From Halosimplex litoreum (GTDB lineage: Archaea; Halobacteriota; Halobacteria; Halobacteriales; Haloarculaceae): a stretch of DNA of 64,000 nt. Positions 8,811 through 17,122 of the stretch are shown in pieces (the stretch's first letter is position 1; the number at the start of each line of letters is the position of its first letter). The DNA is taken from the NCBI RefSeq assembly GCF_016065055.1, contig NZ_CP065856.1:2045836-2109835 (forward strand). Direction: 5' to 3'. The notes beneath the pieces are model-generated. The model ran no database searches and was not told where the DNA came from. It worked only from the letters and a program-made list of their open reading frames with translations. The position numbers were made by a program, and so were the translations under genes.

Positions 8811-9017
8811 ATGTCGATAGAAGTCGAGGGGTACGAGTTACTTTTCCTTTATTATCTATTGATGAGTGCACTCGTTGCTTGGTACACGAGAGACTACCAC
8901 TCCAATGGGACGTTAATCTACGTTCTATTAACCATCGGGGCGCTTTCGCTCATCTATCTCAGACAGAAGGGCCCGGAGTCGGTCCAACGGTTGATCCGCC
9001 TCTCGGACGACGAGTGA
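8811..9017 (+). CDS. Small two-helix membrane protein, unknown function
   Basis: A 68-residue protein with two predicted membrane helices (about residues 8-26 and 33-50) and a polar C-tail ending RLSDDE. The coding sequence is clearly lower in GC than its neighbours, which suggests transfer. A TATA-like gaaatacg about 28 bp before the ATG would give a leaderless transcript. The gene lies exactly between two copies of a 15-bp direct repeat, inside the HEPN/MNT island. I do not recognise the family; an association with the toxin-antitoxin island is inferred only from position. Confidence 0.6.
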   Translation: MSIEVEGYELLFLYYLLMSALVAWYTRDYHSNGTLIYVLLTIGALSLIYLRQKGPESVQRLIRLSDDE

Positions 9018-9020
9018 GTC
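9006..9020 (+). repeat. 15-bp direct repeat, copy 2
   Basis: Exact second copy of GACGACGAGTGAGTC (first copy 8741-8755). It ends precisely where recognisable HEPN remnant sequence begins on its right side. Confidence 0.8.
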
Positions 9021-9112
9021 TTCGCTCGCCGTTCTCGTCCGATGGCGTTCTCCGTGGATTCGAGACGTTCGTCGACGAATGTGGTCTTCTCGACCACTGT
9101 CTCGACGCGTTC
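9021..9112 (-). pseudogene. Decayed 5' end of a second HEPN toxin gene
   Basis: On the minus strand the sequence encodes RVETVVEKTTFVDERLES, which aligns with RVETMVEKAEFVEECLEI near the N-terminus of the intact HEPN toxin at 7662-8111. About 30 codons remain, with a small deletion. The start codon is not preserved and the fragment is cut off at the 15-bp repeat. No RX4H active site remains. Confidence 0.75.
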
Positions 9113-9187
9113 GCGACAGCGAGTAGTGCCGATCGCGGTAGGGCGACCGTACCTCGTGGTAGCTCGCCGCACGCGAGCGCCCAAGAC

Positions 9188-9193
9188 TTATAT
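9188..9193 (+). promoter_or_regulatory. TATA box for the PHP gene
   Basis: The box ttatat is centred about 26 bp before the ATG at 9217, predicting a leaderless transcript. Confidence 0.6.
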
Positions 9194-9216
9194 CGGTCGA
9201 TAGCCTGGAACAGGCA

Positions 9217-10086
9217 ATGACTGCCGGAACCGGGCCCGATCCGGCCCGAACTATCACCCTCGACGCACACGTCCACACGGACGCGTCCTACGACTGTGCG
9301 ACCCCGCCCGAACGCGTCGTCGAGGCGGCGCTCTCGGCCGGCCTCGACGCGGTCGCGGTCACCGACCACGACGCCGTCGTCGGCGCGCCACGGGCGGTCG
9401 CCGCCGCCGAGGGAACGGACCTGCTCGTCGTGCCGGGCGTGGAGGTCTCGACGGCCGACGGCCACCTGCTCGCGCTGGGGGTCGAGTGGGCGCCCGAACC
9501 GGGGCGCCCGTTCGCCGAGACGGTGACCGCGGTCCGCGAGGCCGGCGGCGTGTCCGTCGTCCCGCATCCCTTCCAGATCAGCCGCCACGGCGTCCGCCGG
9601 GCGGTCCTGGCCGGCTGCGAGGTCGACGGTATCGAGACGCGAAACGCCGTCGCGGTGACGGGGTACCAGAACCGACGGGCCAGACAGTTCGCGACCGCCG
9701 AGGGACACCCGGCGATCGGCGGCAGCGACGCACACCGGCCGGACCTGATCGGACGGGCGTTCACGAGCGTCACGCTCCCCGCCGGGGTCGACTGGACGAC
9801 GATGACGGTCGCGGACGTGCTGGCGGGGATCCGTGCGGGCCGGGCGACCGCGCAGGGGACCGTCACGACGCCGGTCGAGTTCGGGAAGACCTACGCCTGG
9901 CACGCTCGCGAGACGGCGGCGACGGCGCTCGACTCGGCGGGGACCGCCGCGTCGAACGGCCGGACGGCGGCGGGCGCCCACCCCGCGCTCGGCGCCGGTG
10001 CGGTGCTCGGCTCCGCGCTGTTGCTCGGCTCGCGAGGCGGCCGCGTCGGCCGCGTTCCCCGCCGTATCGCCGGCCGGATCCGCTAG
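9217..10086 (+). CDS. PHP-domain metal-dependent phosphoesterase
   Basis: A 289-residue protein. Metal-binding motifs of the PHP family are in order: LDAHVHTDASYDC near residue 14, VTDHD near 47, VVPGVEV near 70, VVPHPFQ near 113 and GGSDAH near 170. This set supports hydrolysis of a phosphoester with a trinuclear metal site, as in YciV/RNase AM-like or histidinol-phosphatase-like enzymes. The substrate is unknown. The last 70 residues are alanine/glycine-rich, with one hydrophobic stretch (AGAVLGSALLLG) and a basic tail, so membrane attachment is possible. Confidence 0.85.
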   Translation: MTAGTGPDPARTITLDAHVHTDASYDCATPPERVVEAALSAGLDAVAVTDHDAVVGAPRAVAAAEGTDLLVVPGVEVSTADGHLLALGVEWAPEPGRPFAETVTAVREAGGVSVVPHPFQISRHGVRRAVLAGCEVDGIETRNAVAVTGYQNRRARQFATAEGHPAIGGSDAHRPDLIGRAFTSVTLPAGVDWTTMTVADVLAGIRAGRATAQGTVTTPVEFGKTYAWHARETAATALDSAGTAASNGRTAAGAHPALGAGAVLGSALLLGSRGGRVGRVPRRIAGRIR

Positions 10087-10162
10087 CACACCGAGTATCC
10101 GGTCGCTCGCGCCCCAGAGGCGATGAGTGGCCTTTTTCCCGTATCACCGCAACACTGCGGAC

Positions 10163-12037
10163 GTGCCATTCGGGATCACCGCCGGCGCCGCCTTCGTCTT
10201 CCTCGTCATCCTCGCCGCGCTGATCCTCTTCGCCACCGAACCGGTCCCCGTCGACATCACCGCCATCGGCGTCCTCGTCGCCCTGCTGCTGGTCGAACCG
10301 CTGTCGGCGACCGCCGCCGACCTGGGCCTGCTTGCCGACCCGCTGGTCGTGTTGAGCGACCCCGCCGAGGGGCTCTCGGCCACCGAGAACGGCCTCTCCG
10401 GGTTCGCGAGTTCGGCGACGCTGACGGTCCTCGCCATGTTCGTCCTCTCGGAGGGCGTCCAGCGCACCGGGGTCGTCCAGATCCTCGGGTCGAAGATCGC
10501 CGCCGTCACCCGCGATAGCGAATCGCGCCAGCTGAGCGCCATCATCGGCGTCGTCAGCCCCATCTCCGGGTTCATCAACAACACCGCCGCCGTCGCCATC
10601 CTCCTGCCGATGGTCACCGACCTGGCTCACGAGGGCAAGACTTCCCCGTCGAAGCTACTCATTCCCCTCTCCTACGCCTCGATGTTCGGCGGCATGTTGA
10701 CGCTGATCGGCACCTCGACGAACATCCTCGCCTCGGAGCTGTCGGGGCGGCTGATCGGCCGCACGTTCACGATGTTCGAGTTCACGCAGCTGGGCGTAAT
10801 CGTCTCGATCGTCGGCGCGGCGTATCTACTGACGGTCGGTCGCTGGCTGACGCCCGCGCGCATCCCCGTCGCCGAGGACCTGACCGAGGAGTTCGAGATG
10901 GGCGAGTACCTCACCGAAGTGGTCGTCCGCGAGGACTCGCCGATGGTCGGCGAGACCGTCCGCGACGCGCTCGCCGACACCGACTTCGACGTGGATCTCG
11001 TCCAGTTGATCCGGGGCGAACGGGCGTTCACCGAACCGCTGGACCCGAAGGTGATCCAGGCAGGCGACGTGTTCGCGGTGCGGACCGACCGCGACACGCT
11101 CGTCGACCTCTCGGACGCCGAAGGACTGGATCTCCTCCCCGAGGTCGAGGTGGACGAGACCGAACTCGAACAGCCCAGCGAGCGCGAGAACCTCGTCGAA
11201 GTGGTGATCGCACCCGGGTCGAACCTCGTCGGCGAGTCGCTCGCCTCGGCGAACTTCCGCCAGCGCTACGACGCCACCGTCCTCGCGCTGCGGCGCGGTC
11301 AGGAGCTGTTCCGCCAGCGCATGGACGACGTGCGCCTGCGCGTCGGCGACACCCTCCTGATCCAGGGACCGCCCGATAGCATCGAGCGACTCAACGCCAA
11401 CCGCGACTTCATCGTCGCCCAGGAGATCGACCGCCCCGACTACCGCCGCTCGAAGATCCCCGTCGCCGTCGGCGTCGTCGGCGCCGTCGTCGGCGTCGCC
11501 GCCCTCGGCGTCCTTCCCATCGTCGTCGCCGCGCTGACCGGTGCCCTGCTGATGGTTCTCAGCGGCTGTCTCAAGCCGACCGAGGTCTACGACGCCGTCC
11601 AGTGGGACGTGATATTCCTGCTCGCCGGCGTCATCCCGCTGGGCATCGCTCTGGAGAACACCGGCGGCGCCGACCTGATCGCCGACCTGGTCGTCCAGTC
11701 GTCGACCCTGCTCCCGCCGCTGGGCGTGCTCGCGTTGATGTACCTCGTTACCGCCCTGCTCACCAACATCATCAGCAACAACGCTAGCGTCGTCCTCATG
11801 ATCCCCGTCGCCGTCGAGGCCGCCCGCCAGCTCGGCGTGAACACCTTCTCTTTTATCCTCGCCGTCACCTTCGCCGCCTCGACCGCGTTCATGACCCCCG
11901 TCGGCTACCAGACCAACCTCTTCGTCTACGGCCCCGGCGGCTACCGCTTCTCCGATTACCTCAAAGTCGGGACGCCCCTCCAGTTGATCTTCGCCGCCGT
12001 CACGACGCTCGGTATCTACGCGTTCTGGGGGCTGTGA
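10163..12037 (+). CDS. SLC13-type permease with two TrkA-C domains
   Basis: About 624 residues. Several membrane helices at each end flank two soluble RCK_C (TrkA-C) domains: VVVREDSPMVGETVRDA near residue 255 and VVIAPGSNLVGESL near 350. This is the YfbS-like arrangement of the DASS/SLC13 family, which moves dicarboxylates, sulfate or similar anions with sodium. The helical hairpin motif GTSTNI is present near residue 190. I prefer GTG 10163 over GTG 10127 because a T-rich TATA-like block lies 27 bp upstream of 10163; the choice affects 12 residues only. Confidence 0.88.
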   Translation: MPFGITAGAAFVFLVILAALILFATEPVPVDITAIGVLVALLLVEPLSATAADLGLLADPLVVLSDPAEGLSATENGLSGFASSATLTVLAMFVLSEGVQRTGVVQILGSKIAAVTRDSESRQLSAIIGVVSPISGFINNTAAVAILLPMVTDLAHEGKTSPSKLLIPLSYASMFGGMLTLIGTSTNILASELSGRLIGRTFTMFEFTQLGVIVSIVGAAYLLTVGRWLTPARIPVAEDLTEEFEMGEYLTEVVVREDSPMVGETVRDALADTDFDVDLVQLIRGERAFTEPLDPKVIQAGDVFAVRTDRDTLVDLSDAEGLDLLPEVEVDETELEQPSERENLVEVVIAPGSNLVGESLASANFRQRYDATVLALRRGQELFRQRMDDVRLRVGDTLLIQGPPDSIERLNANRDFIVAQEIDRPDYRRSKIPVAVGVVGAVVGVAALGVLPIVVAALTGALLMVLSGCLKPTEVYDAVQWDVIFLLAGVIPLGIALENTGGADLIADLVVQSSTLLPPLGVLALMYLVTALLTNIISNNASVVLMIPVAVEAARQLGVNTFSFILAVTFAASTAFMTPVGYQTNLFVYGPGGYRFSDYLKVGTPLQLIFAAVTTLGIYAFWGL

Positions 12038-12073
12038 GGTGAATCTGAGAACGACTACCGCGGCAGGTACGCA

Positions 12074-12088
12074 ACGAAACGCTTTCGT
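12074..12088 (+). terminator. Short hairpin after the permease gene
   Basis: ACGAAA and TTTCGT pair around a CGC loop, between the permease stop codon and tRNA-Pro. It may end or stabilise the permease transcript; archaeal terminators are usually just T-runs, so this is tentative. Confidence 0.3.
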
Positions 12089-12113
12089 CGGCTGCTCCGT
12101 AAGTGAGAGTCAC

Positions 12114-12184
12114 GGGACCGTGGGGTAGCGGTATCCTTCCAGCCTTGGGTGCTGGTAACCCCGGTTCGAATCCGGGCGGTCCCA
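12114..12184 (+). tRNA. tRNA-Pro (anticodon UGG)
   Basis: A 71-nt cloverleaf. The acceptor stem is GGGACCG with CGGTCCC, followed by discriminator A. The anticodon stem CCAGC/GCTGG closes the loop CTTGGGT with anticodon TGG, and the T arm is CCCCGGTTCGAATCCGGG. No intron is seen and the 3' CCA is not encoded. A TnpB gene follows 125 bp downstream, a common place for mobile DNA. Confidence 0.95.
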
Positions 12185-12309
12185 CTCCTCTCGCGTTCGA
12201 TCTCACGGATATAGGATGGCGCGTATCGACCCAAGCAAGAGAGGTCACAGAGCGTAGATCTACTGATAACACACCAACCATTAACTCGCTATCCCCTCTA
12301 TTTGACACC

Positions 12310-13590
12310 GTGGCGAGCGACGACTACGTGCGGCGCACCGCAATCACACGTCTGTCAGTGTCGTCTGAGCAAGCCGAACGGCTTGAAGACACGATTGACG
12401 AGTATCGAACGGGCGCGAACATCGCCACGAAAATCGGCTGGAATTGCCGAGAAACTGAAAGCCGAAAACTCCAGTCGCTCGCATACGACGATATCCGCGA
12501 TCAAACTGATCTCGGGAGTCAGCACGCCATACTTGCCTGCTTCCAGGCCGCAGAGGCCCTCAGAGGTGTTGCCGAACGAAAGCGACAAGACCGCCCTTAC
12601 TCGAGACCCGATTTCACTGCACCGACAGTGAAGTACGATGCCAAGACGATGACTCTGTTCGAGAATGACACAGTCTCACTCGCCACTACGGGCAGCCGTG
12701 TTAGGTGTGAGCTGGTACTGCCCGATGAGGAGGACGGATATCAGCACCAGTATCTCGACAGCGATGAATGGGAAGTGACTGAGTCTACACTTACTGCGCG
12801 TGACGACGCCTATTTTCTACATCTCGGGTTCCGAAAGCCGAAACCAGATACCGAGGGGTCTCCCGCTGAGGACAGGACAGTCCTCGGGGTTGATCTCGGT
12901 ATCGAAAACCTCGCCGTCACCAGCACCGCCCACTTCGAGTCGGGTCAAGAGTTGTTACACGATCATCGTGAGTTCGAGCGCATACGCGGCAATCTTCAGC
13001 AAACAGGCACCGAATCTGCACATCGGACGCTTCTCCAGCGAGGAGATCGCGAGGAAGGTTACAACCGAGATTACATTCACGGCGTATCTAACCAATTGCT
13101 CGCGGAAGCCGTTGGTCACGGTTGTACCCATATCGTCTTCGAGAATTTGACGCACATTGGAGACTCGATGCCGAGCAGGCGAAAGTTCCACCAGTGGGCG
13201 CATGCGAAACTCGTACAGTACGTTGAGTACAAAGCCGATGAACTCGATATCGAAGTCGGCTACGTGGATCCGAGGAACACTTCGAAGCGGTGCTGTGAAT
13301 GCGGACACATCAGCGATGAGAACCGCACGGATCGCGACAGTTTCGAGTGCGAGAAATGTGGAGCAACGGCAAACGCGGATTACAATGCGGCGAAAAACGT
13401 CGGTTGGCGGTTTGTCCGTCGGGGGCTACAGAACTCACGGCGGACGGGCGACAGTCAACTCGCCCTCAAGTCGGGGACAGTGAAACCGAATCGAGGATTC
13501 GTCTCGTACTCTGAACAAGAGGCCGAGGTAACGTCCACCGACAAGTTCCACCCACCGAGAAGCAAGCGGGCGTCAGCCCCGAGCGAGTAG
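12310..13590 (+). CDS. tnpB: TnpB RNA-guided nuclease, IS1341-type
   Basis: 426 residues from GTG 12310. The RuvC-like triad is complete: D195 in GVDLGIEN, E278 in VFENL and D357 in ANADYNAAKN. Between the last two is an intact zinc finger (CCECGH...CEKCGA). Proteins of this family use an RNA made from the element's right end to cut DNA next to a short motif and help keep IS200/IS605 elements in place. No TnpA transposase is present within the window, so this is an IS1341-type solo tnpB. Lower GC and different codon use from neighbours support recent arrival. The frame is also open back into the tRNA, but that part is not coding. Confidence 0.93.
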   Translation: MASDDYVRRTAITRLSVSSEQAERLEDTIDEYRTGANIATKIGWNCRETESRKLQSLAYDDIRDQTDLGSQHAILACFQAAEALRGVAERKRQDRPYSRPDFTAPTVKYDAKTMTLFENDTVSLATTGSRVRCELVLPDEEDGYQHQYLDSDEWEVTESTLTARDDAYFLHLGFRKPKPDTEGSPAEDRTVLGVDLGIENLAVTSTAHFESGQELLHDHREFERIRGNLQQTGTESAHRTLLQRGDREEGYNRDYIHGVSNQLLAEAVGHGCTHIVFENLTHIGDSMPSRRKFHQWAHAKLVQYVEYKADELDIEVGYVDPRNTSKRCCECGHISDENRTDRDSFECEKCGATANADYNAAKNVGWRFVRRGLQNSRRTGDSQLALKSGTVKPNRGFVSYSEQEAEVTSTDKFHPPRSKRASAPSE

Positions 13591-13600
13591 GGTGGGGCTG
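13574..13600 (+). ncRNA. Hairpin at the tnpB 3' end, likely reRNA scaffold part
   Basis: CAGCCCC (13574-13580) pairs with GGGGCTG (13594-13600) across the tnpB stop codon. In studied TnpB elements the guide RNA (reRNA/omegaRNA) overlaps the 3' end of the gene and continues past the element end. The guide would lie just downstream of 13600; the exact element boundary cannot be fixed here. Confidence 0.45.
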
Positions 13601-13927
13601 TTGATATCTGGGCGATCTCCATTCATTAACGAGGTATGGAAGACCGCCGAAAGAACTGAAATTTTACACCCTGTCGTTACGCGAGTAGCCGCAGTCGATG
13701 CGGTCGGACGGAGTACGGGACCGGAAAGTGTCACTCCCCCCGATGTTGAGGGACACGATTGACGGGAAAACACACGCTATCTACGAGTGGCCGAGTGGCG
13801 CTCGGCCGTGGGGCGACAGCGAGGGCGACCGTACCCCTGGTCTCTCTCTCTTCGGGATCGGCAGGCGGTCCGCGCTCCTAACTGGTTTGGCCGTGTGCAT
13901 TTTACGTGCGAGAGCGTCCAGATATGT
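13601..13927. other. Spacer between tnpB and the V4R-like gene
   Basis: No convincing gene. The first part should include the right end of the TnpB element. A 7-bp-stem hairpin (GGCCGAG/CTCGGCC, 13789-13807) and a TATA-like attttac near 13898-13904, about 30 bp before the next ATG, are the only structures I see. Confidence 0.5.
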
Positions 13928-14473
13928 ATGAGCTCCGCACGCGGCGACCGGCCCGACGCTGGGATGGAGGTGACCGGGGAGTGGGTCCGGGCGGTCGCCG
14001 CCGGCGTGGAGAAGTTCTCGGCCGACTCGCGGGAGTCGGCGCTGATCGTGCTCGAAGAGGCCGACCTCGCCGGGGCCGAACCCGGCGAGTGGTACTCGCT
14101 CGCGGGCTACGTCGACGCCGTGGCGGCGATCCACGACCTCGTCGGCGACCAGGCCGTCCACGCGCTCGGCCAGCGGATCGCGCGGGCGGTGCCGTTCCCG
14201 GACGGCATCGAGAGCGTCCCCGACGGCCTGGCAGCGCTCGATGGCGTGTGTCGCGCGGGCCACCGCGGGGGCGACCCGGGCGGCTACGCGTTCCGGCAGA
14301 TCGGTGACGACGACGGGCGCGTCGAGTGCCGGACGCCCTACCCCTGCGCGTTCGACCGCGGTATCGTCGAGGGCGCGGCCGTCGCCCACGCCGACGGCTT
14401 CGTCTGTGTCTCCGAGGTCGGCGCCTGCCGGACCGACGGCGCCGACCGGTGCACCTACGAGGTCAGCTGGTAA
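13928..14473 (+). CDS. V4R-like sensor domain protein
   Basis: A 181-residue soluble protein. The C-terminal half has the V4R (4-vinyl-reductase/haem-NO-like) pattern: conserved PYPCAFDRGIVEG, then VSEVGACRTDGADRCTYEV with cysteines that fit a ligand or metal site. The N-terminal half is helical. I chose ATG 13928, because the other ATG four bases earlier is out of frame and the upstream extension looks non-coding. Such proteins often bind small ligands beside regulators, but no partner is adjacent here. Function is inferred only at domain level. Confidence 0.6.
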   Translation: MSSARGDRPDAGMEVTGEWVRAVAAGVEKFSADSRESALIVLEEADLAGAEPGEWYSLAGYVDAVAAIHDLVGDQAVHALGQRIARAVPFPDGIESVPDGLAALDGVCRAGHRGGDPGGYAFRQIGDDDGRVECRTPYPCAFDRGIVEGAAVAHADGFVCVSEVGACRTDGADRCTYEVSW

Positions 14474-14629
14474 GCGACGGGAGTTCCCGACCGCCCGGGC
14501 TCGCTACCCCCACCCTCTCGTTTCCCGGTCGAACCGCGGGACTGCGACGGCGCCGCCGACCGCGCCGTTCACTTTCGCCGTGGTTTGCGAACCTTCTTAC
14601 CCGAGGGCGGGCTAAGCTGGTCTCACCCA

Positions 14630-16726
14630 ATGGCGCGCGCCGAGAACACCGAACTGATAGACTCCTTCGAGGAACTCTATCGGGACTACTACCGCAACGA
14701 GATCGGCGAGCTCGCCCAGAAGTACCCGACCGAGCAGAAGTCGCTGTATCTCGACTGGGGGGACATCTATCGGTTCGACCCCGATCTGGCCGACGACGTG
14801 CGCTCGCATCCGGAGGAGCTGCGCGACTACGCCGAGGAAGCGCTCCGCCTCTACGACCTGCCCGTCGACGTGAAGCTCGGACAGGCCCACGTCCGGATCC
14901 GGAACCTCCCCGACGCCACCGACATCCGCGAGATTCGCGCCGACCACCGTGGGCAGCTCATCGCCGTCCAGGGCGTCGTCCGCAAGGCTACCGACGTCAA
15001 ACCCAAGATCACCCAGGCCGCCTTCGAGTGCCAGCGCTGTGGCACCCTCACCCGCATCCCCCAGGAGTCTGGCGACTTCCAGGAGCCCCACGAGTGCCAG
15101 GGCTGCGAGCGACAGGGGCCGTTCCGCGTCAACTTCGACCAGTCGGAGTTCGTCGACGCCCAGAAGATCCGTGTTCAGGAGTCACCCGAGGGGCTGCGCG
15201 GCGGCGAGACGCCCCAGAGTATCGACGTAAACATCGAGGACGACATCACCGGCGAGGTGACTGCCGGCGACCACGTCCGCGTCAGCGGCGTCCTCAAGCT
15301 CGACCAGCAGGGCAACGACCAGGACCAGTCGCCCATGTTCGACACGTACATGGAGGGGTTCTCCGTCGAGATCGAGGACGAGCAGTTCGAGGAGATGGAC
15401 ATCACCGAGGAGGACAAACAAGAGATCGTCGAGCTGTCCGGCCGCGAGAACATCTACGACGAGATGGTCGGCGCCATCGCCCCCTCGATCTACGGCTACG
15501 AACGCGAGAAGCTCTCGATGATCCTCCAGCTGTTCTCGGGCGTGACGAAACACCTCCCCGACGAATCCCGGATCCGGGGCGACCTGCATATGCTCCTGAT
15601 CGGGGATCCCGGAACTGGCAAATCCCAGATGTTATCATATATCAAAAATATTGCCCCAAGATCAGTCTATACATCAGGAAAAGGAAGTTCCAGTGCGGGG
15701 CTCACGGCGGCGGCTGTCAGAGACGACTTCGGCGACGGACAGCAGTGGACTTTAGAGGCTGGTGCGCTTGTTTTGGCCGATCAAGGAATCGCTGCGGTCG
15801 ACGAACTAGATAAGATGGCAGCCGACGATAGGTCGGCAATGCATCAAGCACTTGAACAACAGGAGATTAGTGTAAGTAAAGCAGGTATTAATGCGACACT
15901 TAAATCTCGTTGCTCGTTGCTCGGCGCGGCCAACCCGAAGTACGGCCGCTTCGACCAGTACGAGCCCATCAGCGAGCAGATCGACCTAGAGCCGGCGCTC
16001 ATCTCGCGGTTCGACCTGATCTTCACGGTCACCGACCAGCCCGACGAGGAGAAAGACCGGAACCTCGCGGACCACATCCTGCGGACCAACTACGCGGGGG
16101 AGCTACACACCCACCGCGTCGAGTCGAACAAGTCGAACTTCAGCGACGACGAGGTCGAGAACGTCACCGACGAGGTGGCGCCGACGATCGAGCCCGAGCT
16201 GTTGCGCAAGTACATCGCCTACGCCAAGCGCACCTGCTTCCCGACGATGACCGAGGAGGCCCGCGCGGAGATCGAGAACTTCTACGTGGACCTGCGGACG
16301 AAAGGGACCGACGAGGACGCGGCGGTGCCCGTGACGGCCCGCAAACTGGAGGCGATCGTGCGGCTCGCCGAGGCCTCCGCGCGGGTGCGCCTGTCGGACA
16401 CCGTCACGCAGGGCGACGCCGAGCGGGTCATCGAGATCGTCCGCTCGTGTATGGAGGACGTGGGCGTCGACCCGGAGACGGGCGAACTCGACGCGGACAT
16501 GATCGAGGCCGGCACCTCCAAGAGCCAGCGCGACCGCATCAAGAATATCAAAGGGCTGATCGACGACCTCGAAGACGAGTACGACGAGGGCGCGCCGGTC
16601 GACGTGGTCGTCGACCGCGCCGAGGAGATCGGCATGGACGAGACGAAGGCGGAACACGAGATCGAGAAGCTCAAACAGAAAGGCGAGGTGTACGAGCCCC
16701 AGACGGACTACCTCCGGACCACGTGA
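14630..16726 (+). CDS. mcm: Replicative helicase MCM
   Basis: 698 residues. The order is an N-terminal A domain, a zinc finger with two CxxC pairs near residues 133 and 158 (CQRC, CQGC), an OB-fold, the AAA+ core with Walker A GDPGTGKS near 324, Walker B VDELDKM near 387, sensor 1 AANPKYG near 430 and arginine finger SRFDLI near 460, and a C-terminal winged helix. It is the ring helicase that unwinds DNA at forks. No intein is present. Bases about 15611-15920, coding for Walker A through sensor 1, are AT-rich with foreign-looking codons although the protein is fully conserved. Confidence 0.97.
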   Translation: MARAENTELIDSFEELYRDYYRNEIGELAQKYPTEQKSLYLDWGDIYRFDPDLADDVRSHPEELRDYAEEALRLYDLPVDVKLGQAHVRIRNLPDATDIREIRADHRGQLIAVQGVVRKATDVKPKITQAAFECQRCGTLTRIPQESGDFQEPHECQGCERQGPFRVNFDQSEFVDAQKIRVQESPEGLRGGETPQSIDVNIEDDITGEVTAGDHVRVSGVLKLDQQGNDQDQSPMFDTYMEGFSVEIEDEQFEEMDITEEDKQEIVELSGRENIYDEMVGAIAPSIYGYEREKLSMILQLFSGVTKHLPDESRIRGDLHMLLIGDPGTGKSQMLSYIKNIAPRSVYTSGKGSSSAGLTAAAVRDDFGDGQQWTLEAGALVLADQGIAAVDELDKMAADDRSAMHQALEQQEISVSKAGINATLKSRCSLLGAANPKYGRFDQYEPISEQIDLEPALISRFDLIFTVTDQPDEEKDRNLADHILRTNYAGELHTHRVESNKSNFSDDEVENVTDEVAPTIEPELLRKYIAYAKRTCFPTMTEEARAEIENFYVDLRTKGTDEDAAVPVTARKLEAIVRLAEASARVRLSDTVTQGDAERVIEIVRSCMEDVGVDPETGELDADMIEAGTSKSQRDRIKNIKGLIDDLEDEYDEGAPVDVVVDRAEEIGMDETKAEHEIEKLKQKGEVYEPQTDYLRTT

Positions 16727-16728
16727 CC

Positions 16729-17034
16729 ATGGACCGCATCTCCGCACTCCGCAACGTCGAGGACGCGCTCCGCCGGTTCGAGGACGGCGAGGTGGACCTC
16801 TCGGAGTTGGAGCGCGACGTGCGGGGGACGCTGCGGACGTACGCGACCGAATTCGACGGTGACCTGGCGGCCTACCGGGCCGAGCGCACCGACGCGGCGA
16901 AGAGTGGACGCGGCAACGCGGCCGTCGACGGGACGGTCGTGCTGGCGGGGTCGAAACAGGGCGCTCGCGAGCGGGTTCGCGAACTGGTCGACCGTCCGGG
17001 TCCGTTCGCTGTCGAGCGGTTCGAGCGGGACTAG
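16729..17034 (+). CDS. Conserved haloarchaeal protein next to mcm
   Basis: A 101-residue acidic protein starting 2 bp after the mcm stop codon, so almost surely in one transcript with it. Residues 1-50 are helical (NVEDALRRFEDGEVDLSELERDVRGTLRTYATEF); a variable middle is followed by a short domain ending VLAGSKQGARERVRELVD. No catalytic motif is visible. The tight linkage suggests a role connected to replication or simply co-expression; I do not know a function. Confidence 0.75.
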   Translation: MDRISALRNVEDALRRFEDGEVDLSELERDVRGTLRTYATEFDGDLAAYRAERTDAAKSGRGNAAVDGTVVLAGSKQGARERVRELVDRPGPFAVERFERD

Positions 17035-17122
17035 CGGCCGAGACCGCCACGATCGACCCGGACGTGCCGGAACGGAAGGACTTTGAGCGCGTCACGACTA
17101 CCTCGGGTGAACGGATACTGGG

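Noticed and set aside
8741-9020. Attachment sites of an integrative element at the 15-bp repeats
   Set aside because: No integrase or tRNA end is near, and the 265-bp unit is too small for an integrative element. Recombination at short homology is simpler.
12103-12309. Extension of tnpB upstream into tRNA-Pro
   Set aside because: The frame is open by chance through the tRNA. The protein family begins at the GTG at 12310, and the tRNA is complete.
13709-13730. A possible fragment of a second tRNA-Pro (acgggaccg shared with 12112-12120)
   Set aside because: Only 9 bases match and no arm structure follows.
15611-15920. An intein in mcm
   Set aside because: The protein reads straight through Walker A, Walker B and sensor 1 with no insertion. 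Only the unusual composition remains, which is reported as a finding.
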